A stretch of 64,000 bases of DNA, taken from positions 53,384-117,383 of the forward strand of contig CAIOSI010000002.1 in NCBI GenBank assembly GCA_903860975.1, read 5' to 3'. A program made the translations under genes and the position numbers. The DNA comes from an uncultured Alphaproteobacteria bacterium. Its GTDB lineage: Bacteria; Pseudomonadota; Alphaproteobacteria; Caulobacterales; Caulobacteraceae. Under the pieces are notes generated by a model, which was not told the origin of the DNA, did not search any database, and saw only the letters and a list, made by a program, of their open reading frames with translations. The stretch's first letter is position 1. The number at the start of each line of letters is the position of its first letter. This document shows positions 46,896 through 57,156 of the stretch, piece after piece.

Positions 46896-48011
46896 CTAGG
46901 CTGCGTTACGGCGTTCGAGGTGACTGACCAGCCGCTCTTTCCAAACCCGCGGTGCGCCTATCACCAGACTGAGTTGGCGTGATCGGCGGTAGTAAAGATG
47001 GCAGTCCATCTCCCAGGTGAAACCAATCCCACCGTGGGTCTGGATATTTTCCTTGGACGCAAACCAGAAAGCCTCGGAGGCCGCAATGCGTGCGGCGCTC
47101 GCAGCGCTTGGGATCTCCGGGGCGTCAGTATTGAGCGCCCAGGCCCCGTAGTAGGCGTTGGAGCGGGCAAGCTCGTTCTTGACGTACATATCGGCGAGTT
47201 TGTGCTTGATCGCTTGGTAGGAGGCGATGACCCGACCGAAAGCATAGCGTTCCAGCGCGTAAGCCTTGGCCATTTCCAGACATTTGTCCGCCCCGCCGCA
47301 CTGTTCGAACGACATCAGGATCGCGGCTCGGTCCAGGATTTGGTCCAGCAGGGCGAAGCCTTCGCCGGCCGCGCCCAGCCGCTCGGCCGGCGCGCCATCG
47401 AACGTTAGCTTTGCCGCATCCCGGGTCGGATCGAGCGTCTTAACCGCCGCGCGGCTAACGCCGTCCCCGTTTAGATGCACCAGGAAAAGACCAGGCTGAC
47501 CGTTCTCCTTGGCCATCACGATGCACAGGTCAGCGATATCGCCGTCGGTCACCGGAATCTTCATGCCGAAGAGCTTACCGCCAGACACGGTGGCCTTCAG
47601 CGTTGCCGCAGACAGGACGCCCGGCCCTTCGGAGGTCGCCAAGGCCCCGATCAGCTGGCCGGCAGCGATTTTCGGCAAAATCTCCGCCTTCTGTTTGTCG
47701 TCGCCCGCCAACATCACAGCCTCAGCGAGAATGTAGACCGTCGAGGCAAAAGGAATCGGCGCCACGGCGCGGCCCAACTCTTCGGCGATGATACAGAGCT
47801 CCAGGTGTCCCAGACCAAGACCACCGAACGCCTCGGGAATTGCCGCACCCAGCCAGCCTTGCGCTGCAACGCCCTTCCACAAGGCCTCGTCATGGGAATT
47901 GGCCTCATCATCTAAAACCTTACGCACCTTGTCGGAGCCGCAGTTGGCATCGAGGAATTTACGCGCCTCGGTTTTCAGGAATTTCTGCTCGTCGGAAAAA
48001 TCGAAGTTCAT
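46896..48011 (-). CDS. Acyl-CoA dehydrogenase (small-subunit type)
   Basis: The protein has 371 residues from the ATG at 48011 (MNFDFSDEQKFLKTEARKFL); an upstream in-frame start is less likely. AAIPEAFGGLGLGHLELCII, ALATSEGPGVLSAATLKATV and HGGIGFTWEMDCHLYYRRSR fit the acyl-CoA dehydrogenase fold, although several active-site motifs are weaker than in the partner. Together with the gene 10 bp downstream it looks like a heteromeric dehydrogenase pair. No regulator or other beta-oxidation gene is adjacent. Confidence 0.9.
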   Translation of the reverse strand: MNFDFSDEQKFLKTEARKFLDANCGSDKVRKVLDDEANSHDEALWKGVAAQGWLGAAIPEAFGGLGLGHLELCIIAEELGRAVAPIPFASTVYILAEAVMLAGDDKQKAEILPKIAAGQLIGALATSEGPGVLSAATLKATVSGGKLFGMKIPVTDGDIADLCIVMAKENGQPGLFLVHLNGDGVSRAAVKTLDPTRDAAKLTFDGAPAERLGAAGEGFALLDQILDRAAILMSFEQCGGADKCLEMAKAYALERYAFGRVIASYQAIKHKLADMYVKNELARSNAYYGAWALNTDAPEIPSAASAARIAASEAFWFASKENIQTHGGIGFTWEMDCHLYYRRSRQLSLVIGAPRVWKERLVSHLERRNAA

Positions 48012-48226
48012 GGCGTGTCCGATCCTGCCGGTTTTCCCGGCCTCGTAGGTTTCCTCGCGCGTCAACATACGCCCCACGCCGAGGGTGAAAAGTAGGATCT
48101 TGCGTCAGGTTGTCGCCCTCGCCATGACCCGCGGGGCGCTGAGGCGTGTATGCTTGCGCAAATCCAACGTTCGGTGGGCAAGATCTGCCCGCGCACGCCT
48201 TGGCACCGACACATCCAAAGGACTAG

Positions 48227-50866
48227 ATGCCGGTCATGCGCACAGACACGCCCCAGGCTATCCGCCTTGCCGATTATCGCCCGCCTGCCTTTCTGGTTGA
48301 CGAGGTGCATCTGGCCTTCGACTTGAAGCCCAACGCGACCCGGGTGAAAGCGACCTTGAAGGTCCGGCGCAACGGCGAGCACGCCGAGCCGCTAAAATTC
48401 AACGGTGAACTACTGACGCCGATCTCCGTGGCGATTGACGGTCGCGTCTTGGGTGAGACCGAGCGGAACATCGATAGCGAGTTTCTGACCATTCCAAATA
48501 CGCCCGACGCTTTCACGTTGGAAACCGAAGTCGAGATCGATCCTGAGGCGAACAAGGCCCTGGACGGCCTTTACATGTCAGGCGGCCGCTTCTGCACGCA
48601 GTGCGAGGCCGAGGGCTTCCGCAAGATCACGTTCTGGCCCGACCGACCGGACGTCCTTTCACGCTTCACCGTTCGCATCGAGGGCGACAAGACATTCCAC
48701 CGCTTGCTCTCCAACGGAAACCTTATGGAAAACGGCGACCTGCCTGGCGGGCGTCACTTTGCGGTCTGGAAGGATCCCTTCCCCAAACCTTGCTACCTGT
48801 TCGCGCTCGTCGCAGGTGAGTTGGACGTCTTGGAGGACAAGCTGGTCACCATGACCGGCCGCAACGTCGATCTGAGGATCTACGTTGACCCCGGTATGGC
48901 GCCGCGCGCCGCCTACGCCATGGACGCCCTGAAGCGCTCGATGAAGTGGGATGAGGCGACGTTTGGACGCGAGTATGACCTCGACCTCTTCATGATCGTC
49001 GCGGTACGTGATTTCAACTTCGGAGCCATGGAAAACAAGGGGTTGAATATCTTCAACTCCTCGCTCCTGCTGGCTGACCCGGCCACCGCCACCGACATGG
49101 ATTTTGAGCGCATCGAAAGCGTTGTCGCTCACGAATACTTCCACAATTGGACTGGCGACCGGATCACCTGCCGCGACTGGTTCCAACTGTGCCTAAAGGA
49201 AGGCCTGACCGTCTTCCGCGATCAGAGCTTCTCCGCTGACATGCGCGGCCATGCTGTCCAGCGAATCAAAGACGTCAAGGCACTGCGGGCGCGGCAATTC
49301 TCGGAGGATCAGGGCCCGCTAGCTCACCCTGTACGGCCGTCGAGCTATATGAAGATCGACAACTTCTACACCGCGACCATCTACGAAAAGGGTGCGGAGG
49401 TTATCCGCATGCTGAAGACCTTGATCGGTCCTGACGCATTCCGGGCGGGGATGGATCTCTATTTCGACCGCTGGGACGGTCAGGCCACCACGGTCGAGGA
49501 ATTCATTCGCTGCTTCGCTGAGGTTTCGGGAAAAGACCTTTCGACCTTCTTCGCCTGGTACGAACAGGCCGGAACACCGGACGTCAGCCTGACCAGCCGA
49601 TATGACCCCGAGCGCCGCACACTGGAGCTCGAGATTGCCCAGGAGACCGCAGCGACGCCGGGACAAATCCACAAGGTGTCACTGCCCATCCCGGTCACCG
49701 TCGGCCTGCTGGACGCCGATGGCCGTATGCAGGCCTTCGTACGCGACGGCCAGGCGGTGGACGAAACGGTAATCGTGCTCGAAGGCGCGCGAACAAAGGT
49801 GACCTTGACCGGGGTCGAGGAGCGGCCCGTCGTCTCCGCCCTGCGCGGCTTCTCGGCACCGGTGAAGCTGACGAGCGATGCTGACGCTCGCGACCGATAC
49901 GTCCTGTTGGCCGGTGATCCTGATCTTTTCAACCGCTGGGAAGCTGGCCAGGAGCTGGCCCGCGCGCTCATTCTCAGCCGCGCCACTGGCCAGGCCGACG
50001 AGGTGGGCGAGGCGCGTTACGCCGAGGCGGTCGCTCGCGCATTGGCTGATCAGGCCGCCGACCCGGCGTTCAAGGCTCTGCTCCTGATTTTGCCCTCAGA
50101 GCCGGACCTCGCGCTTGCCATGAGCCCGGCCGATCCTGCGGCCATCCATGAGGCCCGAGAAACCTTGCGACAACGACTGGCGCTGCACCTCGAAGATCAG
50201 CTGAGGCGGCTGCACAACGGCCTGCAGGATGCGGGCGAATTTTCTCCCGACGCTGCTGGAGCCGGACGCAGAGCTCTGCGCAATGCCGCGCTGGACCTGA
50301 TGGCGTCCAACCCGCGCTCGGAGGTCGGTGAACTGGCTTACGGCCACTATGAGGCGGCCGCCAACATGACCGATGCCATCGGCGGACTGAGCGCGCTGAC
50401 CCTGATCGGTGGCGAGCTCTACGAGCGTGCCCTGGGCGGGTTCTACGCACGTTGGAAGGACGAGCCCCTGGTGATTGATAAATGGTTCGCCGTTCAGGCC
50501 CGCGATCCCAGTGACGGCGCGCTAGGCCGAGTCCTTGGGCTCACTGCGCATCCGGCTTTCGAGGCGAAGAATCCAAACAGGCTCAGGGCTCTGGTTTCCA
50601 CCTTTGCGAGCTTCAACACCGCACGATTTCATGATCCGAGCGGGGCGGGCTATCGGTTCCTCGCCGACCAGATCCTGGCAACCGACGGCTTCAATCCGAT
50701 GACGGCGGCCCGCCTTGTCGAACCGCTGGGCGGCTGGCGGCGCTTCAAGCCGGAGCTGGGTGAGCTGATGAAAGCGGAATTGGAGCGGATCCTCGCCGCG
50801 CCAGGGCTTTCGAAGAACGTCTTCGAATTGGTCAGCCGTTCGCTCGCTGAAAATACGCCTTCTTAA
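48227..50866 (+). CDS. pepN: Aminopeptidase N
   Basis: The protein has 879 residues. The N-terminal beta domain has SGGRFCTQCEAEGFRKITFW. VRDFNFGAMENKGLNIFNSS (GAMEN substrate motif, about residue 265) and VVAHEYFHNWTGDRITCRDW (HEXXH zinc site, near 302) with KEGLTVFRDQSF supplying the downstream Glu define M1-family PepN. The long helical C-terminal domain completes the usual length of about 870-880. It removes N-terminal residues from peptides in the cytoplasm. The gene stands alone between the acyl-CoA dehydrogenases and a histidine kinase. Confidence 0.96.
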   Translation: MPVMRTDTPQAIRLADYRPPAFLVDEVHLAFDLKPNATRVKATLKVRRNGEHAEPLKFNGELLTPISVAIDGRVLGETERNIDSEFLTIPNTPDAFTLETEVEIDPEANKALDGLYMSGGRFCTQCEAEGFRKITFWPDRPDVLSRFTVRIEGDKTFHRLLSNGNLMENGDLPGGRHFAVWKDPFPKPCYLFALVAGELDVLEDKLVTMTGRNVDLRIYVDPGMAPRAAYAMDALKRSMKWDEATFGREYDLDLFMIVAVRDFNFGAMENKGLNIFNSSLLLADPATATDMDFERIESVVAHEYFHNWTGDRITCRDWFQLCLKEGLTVFRDQSFSADMRGHAVQRIKDVKALRARQFSEDQGPLAHPVRPSSYMKIDNFYTATIYEKGAEVIRMLKTLIGPDAFRAGMDLYFDRWDGQATTVEEFIRCFAEVSGKDLSTFFAWYEQAGTPDVSLTSRYDPERRTLELEIAQETAATPGQIHKVSLPIPVTVGLLDADGRMQAFVRDGQAVDETVIVLEGARTKVTLTGVEERPVVSALRGFSAPVKLTSDADARDRYVLLAGDPDLFNRWEAGQELARALILSRATGQADEVGEARYAEAVARALADQAADPAFKALLLILPSEPDLALAMSPADPAAIHEARETLRQRLALHLEDQLRRLHNGLQDAGEFSPDAAGAGRRALRNAALDLMASNPRSEVGELAYGHYEAAANMTDAIGGLSALTLIGGELYERALGGFYARWKDEPLVIDKWFAVQARDPSDGALGRVLGLTAHPAFEAKNPNRLRALVSTFASFNTARFHDPSGAGYRFLADQILATDGFNPMTAARLVEPLGGWRRFKPELGELMKAELERILAAPGLSKNVFELVSRSLAENTPS

Positions 50867-50984
50867 CCCTTGAGAAGCCTGCGCAAGACAATGGGTCGAT
50901 GAACTACGGTGACGCAGCTTACGCTTCGCGCGTAGGCTCGATGATGTAGAGAGTCATTTGTAAATCTAATGGGAGCTGCGAGCC

Positions 50985-52844
50985 TTGCAGGCACGCGATA
51001 GCGACAGCGCAGCAAAGCCATCGGTTCGGCCCGCCGATCTGGTGCTCGCCAGGCCGCCAACGCCGCGGTTTGCGCGCATGGCGATCCTCGCCGCCCTGGC
51101 CTTGCTCGCGCTCTATACGGTCATCGCAATCTATCGGATGACGCATGGACCACAGGGCCGGGCCGAGCAGATCGCATCATTGGTCGTACCCATGGTCGTA
51201 GCCTTTGCCTTGGGCATCCTGTTGCTCCTGGACTCTCGCCGGATCGAACTCGCCCACGTGGCCTTCAGCGACACCGAGCATCGCTTCCGCCTGGCGGTGG
51301 AGGCGGCCCGGTGCGGGATATGGGAGTGGGACCTCACCGAAGACAAGATATTCATGTCGGACGTCACTGGGGCGCTGTTTGGTTGGCAAGGCGGTGTGGT
51401 CGATGGCCAACAGGTGCTGGAGCGGGTCTCTGAGGGCCATCGCGACGGCCTGCGCGAAGCGTTGTCCACCGCTGCGATCTACGGAGGCTTCGACGTTTCC
51501 TTCCGGGTGCCGAGCCTGACGGACGGTCGACCGATCTGGATCGACGCGCGCGGTCAAGGTTTCGGCAAGAGCCCTGAAGGCGGATATGCCAGGATCATCG
51601 GCGTCGCGCTTGACGTCACTGAGGAACGCATCGCCCAGGCCCGCGCCCAGGCTGCTGAAACCCGCTTGCGCGACGCGATCGAGAGCGTCTCGGAGGCCTT
51701 CGTGCTCTGGGACAAGCAAGGCCGGCTGCTGATGTGCAACCGCAACTTCCGTAGCTTCTTCCGCTTGGAACCGTACGCACTCAAGCCCGGCGTCGCGCGG
51801 GCGGAGCTGGAAGCCCAAGCCAAGCTGGCCATTCGCCAGGAATTCCCAGCGCTGGGTGGACGTAAAGGCGTGCGTGAGGCTGAGCTGGTGGACGGGCGCT
51901 GGGTACAAATCTCCGAGCGAACCACAGCCGAAGGCGGACTTGTCGTCACCGCCGCCGACATTACAGCCCTGAAGGCTCAGGAAGAAGCGCGCCGGGTCAA
52001 CGAGAACGAACTGCGCCGCGCCGTTGCCAACCTCGAGCTCAGCCAGGCACAACTCTCAGAGCTCGCCCGCAAGTACGAAAACGAGAAGTTCCGCGCCGAG
52101 GGCGCCAATCAGGCGAAGAGCGAGTTCCTGGCCAATATGAGCCATGAACTGCGCACACCGCTGAACGCCATCAACGGGTTCTCCGAAATCATGGTCGCAG
52201 AAATGTACGGGCCGGTCGGCGACCCGCGGTACAAAGACTATGCCAAAGACATCCTGAACTCTGGCCAGCATCTTCTGGCCCTGATCAATGACATCCTCGA
52301 TATGTCGAAAATCGAGGCTGGCAAGATGAACCTGCGCTTCGAGGCTATGTCCCTTGAGGATGTCGCGGAGGACGCGTTGCGCCTCGTTCGCAACCGCGCG
52401 GAAGCAGCGGGCCTGTCACTTCGGCTCGACTTCGACGACTTGCCGGACGTGGAGGCCGACTATCGCGCCATCAAACAGGTGCTTTTGAACCTGCTTTCCA
52501 ACGCCATTAAGTTCACCCCACGTGGCGGGCTTATTACCGTTCATGCCCAGCGGCGCGACGACCCGCTTGGCGAGCGCGTTCGTATCAGTGTGCAAGATAC
52601 CGGCATCGGCATTCCACCAGACGACCTCGCTCGCCTCGCTCAGCCCTTCGAACAAATCGAAAGCCAGCACGCCAAAACCCAACAAGGCACAGGCCTGGGC
52701 TTGGCGCTCACCAAGTCGCTCGTCGAAATGCACGGCGGTCTGCTGGATCTGCGCAGCGCACCGGGCCAGGGCACAAGCGCGACCTTTTCGCTGCCCGTAC
52801 ACCAGTCCAGCTTGGCGCTCGCAGCCCTTGTCGCTGCCGATTAG
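50985..52844 (+). CDS. PAS-domain sensor histidine kinase (PleC/DivJ-like catalytic core)
   Basis: The protein has 619 residues from a TTG at 50985 with GGGAG upstream. It has two membrane helices (AILAALALLALYTVIAIYRM and ASLVVPMVVAFALGILLLLD), a PAS domain (about 105-220, CGIWEWDLTEDKIFMSDVTG), a second PAS-like region (225-340), and then HisKA with SEFLANMSHELRTPLNAING (phospho-His) and HATPase with VLLNLLSNAIKFTPRGGLIT and DTGIGIP. No receiver domain is present. The DHp stretch FSEIMVAEMYGPVGDPRYKD is of the kind seen in Caulobacter PleC/DivJ kinases, but identity is not established. Confidence 0.92.
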   Translation: MQARDSDSAAKPSVRPADLVLARPPTPRFARMAILAALALLALYTVIAIYRMTHGPQGRAEQIASLVVPMVVAFALGILLLLDSRRIELAHVAFSDTEHRFRLAVEAARCGIWEWDLTEDKIFMSDVTGALFGWQGGVVDGQQVLERVSEGHRDGLREALSTAAIYGGFDVSFRVPSLTDGRPIWIDARGQGFGKSPEGGYARIIGVALDVTEERIAQARAQAAETRLRDAIESVSEAFVLWDKQGRLLMCNRNFRSFFRLEPYALKPGVARAELEAQAKLAIRQEFPALGGRKGVREAELVDGRWVQISERTTAEGGLVVTAADITALKAQEEARRVNENELRRAVANLELSQAQLSELARKYENEKFRAEGANQAKSEFLANMSHELRTPLNAINGFSEIMVAEMYGPVGDPRYKDYAKDILNSGQHLLALINDILDMSKIEAGKMNLRFEAMSLEDVAEDALRLVRNRAEAAGLSLRLDFDDLPDVEADYRAIKQVLLNLLSNAIKFTPRGGLITVHAQRRDDPLGERVRISVQDTGIGIPPDDLARLAQPFEQIESQHAKTQQGTGLGLALTKSLVEMHGGLLDLRSAPGQGTSATFSLPVHQSSLALAALVAAD

Positions 52845-55741
52845 GCACGAACGATCGCCTCGTAGGCTTTATGCGCCGCAGCCTGAGCGGTCTTCAACCT
52901 CGACTTGAGTTGGCGGAAGTCACGCACGCCTCCAGCGCGCGCCAACAAGGCCCGAAATGCGCCAGGTTCATCCGCCGGATCGATGCCGTCCGACAATGCG
53001 ACCTTCAGGAGCTGGGTCAGATCCTGCTGTAGGCGCCACGCCTTCTCAAGGTCGGCGAGCGGATTTTCCGGTGCCAACAGACCGATCCGAAACGCGGCGA
53101 GCGCGGCCGCGGTATTGGGTTCCAGGGGTCCCCTCGCACCTGCGTGCGTCAATTGTAGAAATTGGGCGGCGAACTCAATATCCACAAGCCCACCTGGCGT
53201 AAGCTTCAAGTCCCAGTCGTTCTTCGGCGGGCGCTCACGCGCCATGAGGTCACGCATCTCGCGGACGTCTTTCGCGACCGAGGCGCGATCTCGGGGACGG
53301 CGAAGGGCGGCATCGAAGGCGGCCTGTGCGTCAGCCGTGAACTTCGGGTCAGTCGACCAAACCACCCTGGCGCGGGTCAGGGCCAGAAGCTCCCAGGTCT
53401 CAGCGTCGGCCTGGTAGTAGTGCTGAAAGGCCGCGAAACTTACCGCCACGGGTCCCTTGGTGCCGGACGGACGCAGCTTCATGTCGACTTCGTAGAGCCC
53501 CCCCTGCCCCGTCTGGCTCGAAAGCGCCGCGATCAACCTTTGCGTGAAGCGGCCGTAAAAGGTGACGGCGTCCCAACCCTTCACGGCGGAGGCTCGCGCC
53601 GGATCGACGGGACGATAGAGCGTCATCAGATCGAGGTCAGAGCCGGCGCTCATCTCTCGCGAGCCGCACTTACCCAGAGCAACGACTGCGACGTCGCCTT
53701 GGAAGGTCCCGCCCAGCCGTTCTGTCTCCGCAAGAGCCGCCGCAGCGAGCGCATTGATGCAGACGTCCGCAAGGTCCGCGAAGGCCTTTCCGGCCACCAC
53801 CGCGCTGGCCGTCCCGCTCATCACCTGCACGCCAACCCGGAAGGCCTGTTCACGCTGCACGATCCGCACCGCATCCATCGCGCCTTCGAAGCCGCCATCT
53901 TGTCGGCCCTCAGCGGCACGAGCTACCGCCGTTCGCATGAAAGCCTGGTCCTCGGCGATGTCGATGGGATCGAAGAAGCTGACATCCAGCATGGCGTCGA
54001 TTGCGGCAGGACGTTTGGCGAGTGTCGCCGCCAGCCGTGGCGCGAAGGCCATCACCTGGACGATAAGTTCGAAGAGGTTGGGCTGGGCTAGAAACAGCGA
54101 CTGCAGCTGAACCCCAGATAACAGGTGCGAGAAGAAATCGCTGAACCGATTGAAGGCCGCATCCGGCGCACCGCTCGCCTGGGCGGCGTCCAGAAGCCTG
54201 GGGGCCAGGCGCGTGAACAGCTCCCGCCCCCGTTCCGTGGCCGTCGCTGCGATATGGCCGTGGTGCCAACCGCGGATGGTTGCAGCGACCCTTGCGGGGT
54301 TGGAAAAACCCATCCGCTTAAGCGTCGCCAGCGTCGCTGGGTCGTCCTCGACCCCTGTGAAAACAAGGCTGCCGAAGCGTGATGACAGCGGCTCCTCCGA
54401 GGGAAAAAGTTCACCGTAGCGGGCGTTGACGCCCCTCAGCGTCCGCGTGATCATCGTGTCGAAGCCTCGGAGCTGGGCGTAGCCGCTAAGCGCGGCCACG
54501 CGCCTTCGGTCAGCATCCGATTCGGGCAGCTTGTGGGTCTGTTCGTCGGCCAGCATCTGAATTCGATGCTCGAGCGCGCGTAGGCGCTGATAGGCCTCGT
54601 TCAGCTCAGCGGCTGTTTCAGGCGCAACGTGTCCAGCCTGCGTGAGCGCAGAAAGCGCATCGAGCGTCCGGCGGCTGCGCAATGATGGATTGCGCGCCCC
54701 CAAGATAAGCTGCTGCGTCTGCACATAGAACTCGATCTCGCGGATGCCACCGGCACCTAACTTCACGTCGAAGCCCTTGGCCGTCATCCGCTCATCGACC
54801 TTGTAGGTGTGGATTTGGCGCTTGATCGAATGGATATCGGCGATAGCGGCAAAGTCGAGGTTCTTGCGCCAGACGAAGGGCTGTAGCTCATCGAGGAAGG
54901 CCAGGGCGGCGGGCAGATCACCGGCGCAGGCGCGCGCCTTGATAAAAGCAGCCCGCTCCCAATTCTGACCCACGCTCTCGTAATATTCCAACGCCGCGGG
55001 GATCGGCACAGCAGCCTGGGTCGAGGACGGATCGGGCCTGAGCCTTAGGTCCATACGAAAGACATAGCCGTCGGGCGTACGGGCCTGCATCAGTTCCGAC
55101 AAGCGCTGGGTCAGGCGCACGGCGAAGGCTTCGGTCTCCACACCGGCAGGTAGTGGCATCCGGTCTGGATCGAAGAAGACAGAGACATCAATGTCGCTGG
55201 AATAGTTGAGCTCAAAGGCGCCTTGTTTACCCATGGCTATGCAGAACCAGCCGGGAACGGGGCCCTCTGCGCCCTGCCCCAGCTGCAACAGACGTCCGGC
55301 CTGAACTTCACCGCGGGCTGCAACGGTGAGGGCCGACGCCAAGGCCGCATCCGCAAAGCGCGTGAGCGCACCGGTCACCTGATCGAGGTCCCAGACGCCG
55401 CCCAGATCGGCCAGGGCGGTCAGGAGGTGCAACTCGGCTTTCAGGACACGCAAGACGATCGTCGCAGCCTCGAAGTCCAGGGCCGCCGCCTGGCTGGTTC
55501 GGGCGAGGATGCACGCAAGCCGCGCCTGCGGATCGTCAGCGAGCAAGGCGTCAAGCCGGGCTGGATTGCGCCGCGCAAGGCTGGCCAGATAGGGCGAGGC
55601 GGCGAACACAGGCGCAAGCGCTGGCCAGGCTGTCTCTAGCCGATCGGACCAAACGGTCTGAGCGATGAAGGTCCTGATCCGCGCGGCGGCCTTTTCGTCG
55701 ACGACGGGCCCACACGGACTTAGCTGTTGGGCGAGACTCAC
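52841..55741 (-). CDS. glnE: Glutamine synthetase adenylyltransferase/deadenylase
   Basis: The protein has 966 residues with two nucleotidyltransferase halves. The N-terminal (deadenylylase) half has KQGAFELNYSSDIDVSVFFD, and the C-terminal (adenylyltransferase) half has LGKCGSREMSAGSDLDLMTL, each followed by its PII-uridylyltransferase-like helical region (GGIREIEFYVQTQQLILGAR and GGLVDIEFAAQFLQLTHAGA). It reversibly adenylylates glutamine synthetase under PII and glutamine control. The ATG overlaps the upstream kinase gene by 4 bp. It is the last gene of the long minus-strand block. Confidence 0.96.
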   Translation of the reverse strand: MSLAQQLSPCGPVVDEKAAARIRTFIAQTVWSDRLETAWPALAPVFAASPYLASLARRNPARLDALLADDPQARLACILARTSQAAALDFEAATIVLRVLKAELHLLTALADLGGVWDLDQVTGALTRFADAALASALTVAARGEVQAGRLLQLGQGAEGPVPGWFCIAMGKQGAFELNYSSDIDVSVFFDPDRMPLPAGVETEAFAVRLTQRLSELMQARTPDGYVFRMDLRLRPDPSSTQAAVPIPAALEYYESVGQNWERAAFIKARACAGDLPAALAFLDELQPFVWRKNLDFAAIADIHSIKRQIHTYKVDERMTAKGFDVKLGAGGIREIEFYVQTQQLILGARNPSLRSRRTLDALSALTQAGHVAPETAAELNEAYQRLRALEHRIQMLADEQTHKLPESDADRRRVAALSGYAQLRGFDTMITRTLRGVNARYGELFPSEEPLSSRFGSLVFTGVEDDPATLATLKRMGFSNPARVAATIRGWHHGHIAATATERGRELFTRLAPRLLDAAQASGAPDAAFNRFSDFFSHLLSGVQLQSLFLAQPNLFELIVQVMAFAPRLAATLAKRPAAIDAMLDVSFFDPIDIAEDQAFMRTAVARAAEGRQDGGFEGAMDAVRIVQREQAFRVGVQVMSGTASAVVAGKAFADLADVCINALAAAALAETERLGGTFQGDVAVVALGKCGSREMSAGSDLDLMTLYRPVDPARASAVKGWDAVTFYGRFTQRLIAALSSQTGQGGLYEVDMKLRPSGTKGPVAVSFAAFQHYYQADAETWELLALTRARVVWSTDPKFTADAQAAFDAALRRPRDRASVAKDVREMRDLMARERPPKNDWDLKLTPGGLVDIEFAAQFLQLTHAGARGPLEPNTAAALAAFRIGLLAPENPLADLEKAWRLQQDLTQLLKVALSDGIDPADEPGAFRALLARAGGVRDFRQLKSRLKTAQAAAHKAYEAIVRA

Positions 55742-57141
55742 GCGGGTCTGGGCAGGACCAGGGCGACACGCAGGCCTGGCCCTATCTCGCCCACTCTGCC
55801 CGGTCCTTCTGCGAGTTCCAGGCGCCCGCCGTGGGCTTCAGCGACAGCCGCGACCAGCGACAGGCCAAGACCTGCTCCAGGCTGGTTGCGGCTGTTCTCA
55901 AGACGCAGGAAGCGCTGAACCACACGCTCGCGATCCGCATCAGGCACGCCGGGCCCAGTGTCTGTGACTGAAAATTCGATTTCACCGGACGAACGGCGAC
56001 GCACCCTTAACATGATTGCGCCGCCGGACGGGGTGTACTTCACGGCGTTGTCGAGGATGTTCGCCAGCGCCTGAGCCAAGAACTCTCGGTTGCCACGGGC
56101 CTGAAGATTCTGCGAAAGCTCCACGCCAAAATCGATCCCTTTGTCCTCACAAAGTGGTGCGTAGAGTTCGGAAATGTTTGCCGCCAGTTCCGAAGGATCG
56201 AACAGCACAGGGTCCGGCGCGGTCCCAGCCGCCTGTAACCGGGCGATCGCCAGCACGGCGCTGAAGGTCTTCATTACCCCGTCCGTGTCTTCAAGCGCCT
56301 GCGCCAAAGCCTGGGTCGGGTCACCCTTGCCGGCCTCGACGTCCAGATAGGCCACTTCAAGGCGGGCCCGCAGGCGCGTCAGGGGTGAACGCAGATCATG
56401 GGCGATGGCGTCTCCAGCGTGGCGGTGGCCCGCCATGGAGCGTTCCAGCCGATCGAGCATCTCGTTGACCCCTGATGCCAGTTCGTCGAACTCGTCGCGG
56501 GTGCCCCTGACCTGAGCGCGCACGCTAAGATCGCCGTTGCGCACGGCGTCGACAACCTCAGTGAGGCTGAACATGCTGCGGGTTACGTTCCGGCTCATCA
56601 GGACACCACCTGCCAGGCCCAGTACGACCACGAGAGCGCCCGCACCCTGTAGCGCGCCGACGACGCGCGCCAAATAGGCCTCATCGCCGCCGACGTCCGA
56701 ACCCACAAAGAGGATCGGGCCCGCCCCAAGCTGCTGCTGAAGACCCCGCGCGGGGTGTTTGACCGTATGTCCTTGGCTGTCCTGGTCCGTAACCGAAAAA
56801 GTGGTCCAGGTCGGTGCGCCGGAGACGTTGTCGACCGGACTTTCGGCGATCGATCCAGAGATCCGCTTTCGATCTGCACCCATCAGGACATAGAGGAATG
56901 GCCGCTCGCTCGCCGCTCGCTCGATCACCGACTGGTTGACGCCATCGACGCCGGCGCGACCATAGGCGGCGACCAGCGAATGCATCTCGCGGGTGATGTC
57001 CTCATCGGTGCGCCGGGTCGCTTCCCCCGCTGTCGCCACATAGATGTAGGCAAGCAGGCCCATGGCTGCGCTGGCGAAGAGCGCCAAGAACAGCACCGTC
57101 AAGCGAAACGGCGTCGTACGGAATATGCGCGGCAGGCGCAT
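55738..57141 (-). CDS. Sensor histidine kinase (FeuQ-like by gene order)
   Basis: The protein has 467 residues. An N-terminal membrane helix (LTVLFLALFASAAMGLLAYI), a periplasmic domain, a second helix (VVGALQGAGALVVVLGLAGG), HAMP, HisKA (GDAIAHDLRSPLTRLRARLE, His in AHDLRSP) and an HATPase with LANILDNAVKYTPSGGAIML and GAGLGLSLVAAVAEAHGGRL. It starts 15 bp after its response regulator and overlaps glnE. In rhizobia the kinase at this position between degP and glnE is FeuQ. Assignment here is by synteny only. Confidence 0.9.
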   Translation of the reverse strand: MRLPRIFRTTPFRLTVLFLALFASAAMGLLAYIYVATAGEATRRTDEDITREMHSLVAAYGRAGVDGVNQSVIERAASERPFLYVLMGADRKRISGSIAESPVDNVSGAPTWTTFSVTDQDSQGHTVKHPARGLQQQLGAGPILFVGSDVGGDEAYLARVVGALQGAGALVVVLGLAGGVLMSRNVTRSMFSLTEVVDAVRNGDLSVRAQVRGTRDEFDELASGVNEMLDRLERSMAGHRHAGDAIAHDLRSPLTRLRARLEVAYLDVEAGKGDPTQALAQALEDTDGVMKTFSAVLAIARLQAAGTAPDPVLFDPSELAANISELYAPLCEDKGIDFGVELSQNLQARGNREFLAQALANILDNAVKYTPSGGAIMLRVRRRSSGEIEFSVTDTGPGVPDADRERVVQRFLRLENSRNQPGAGLGLSLVAAVAEAHGGRLELAEGPGRVGEIGPGLRVALVLPRPA

Positions 57142-57156
57142 GAAGGTCAGCGCGCC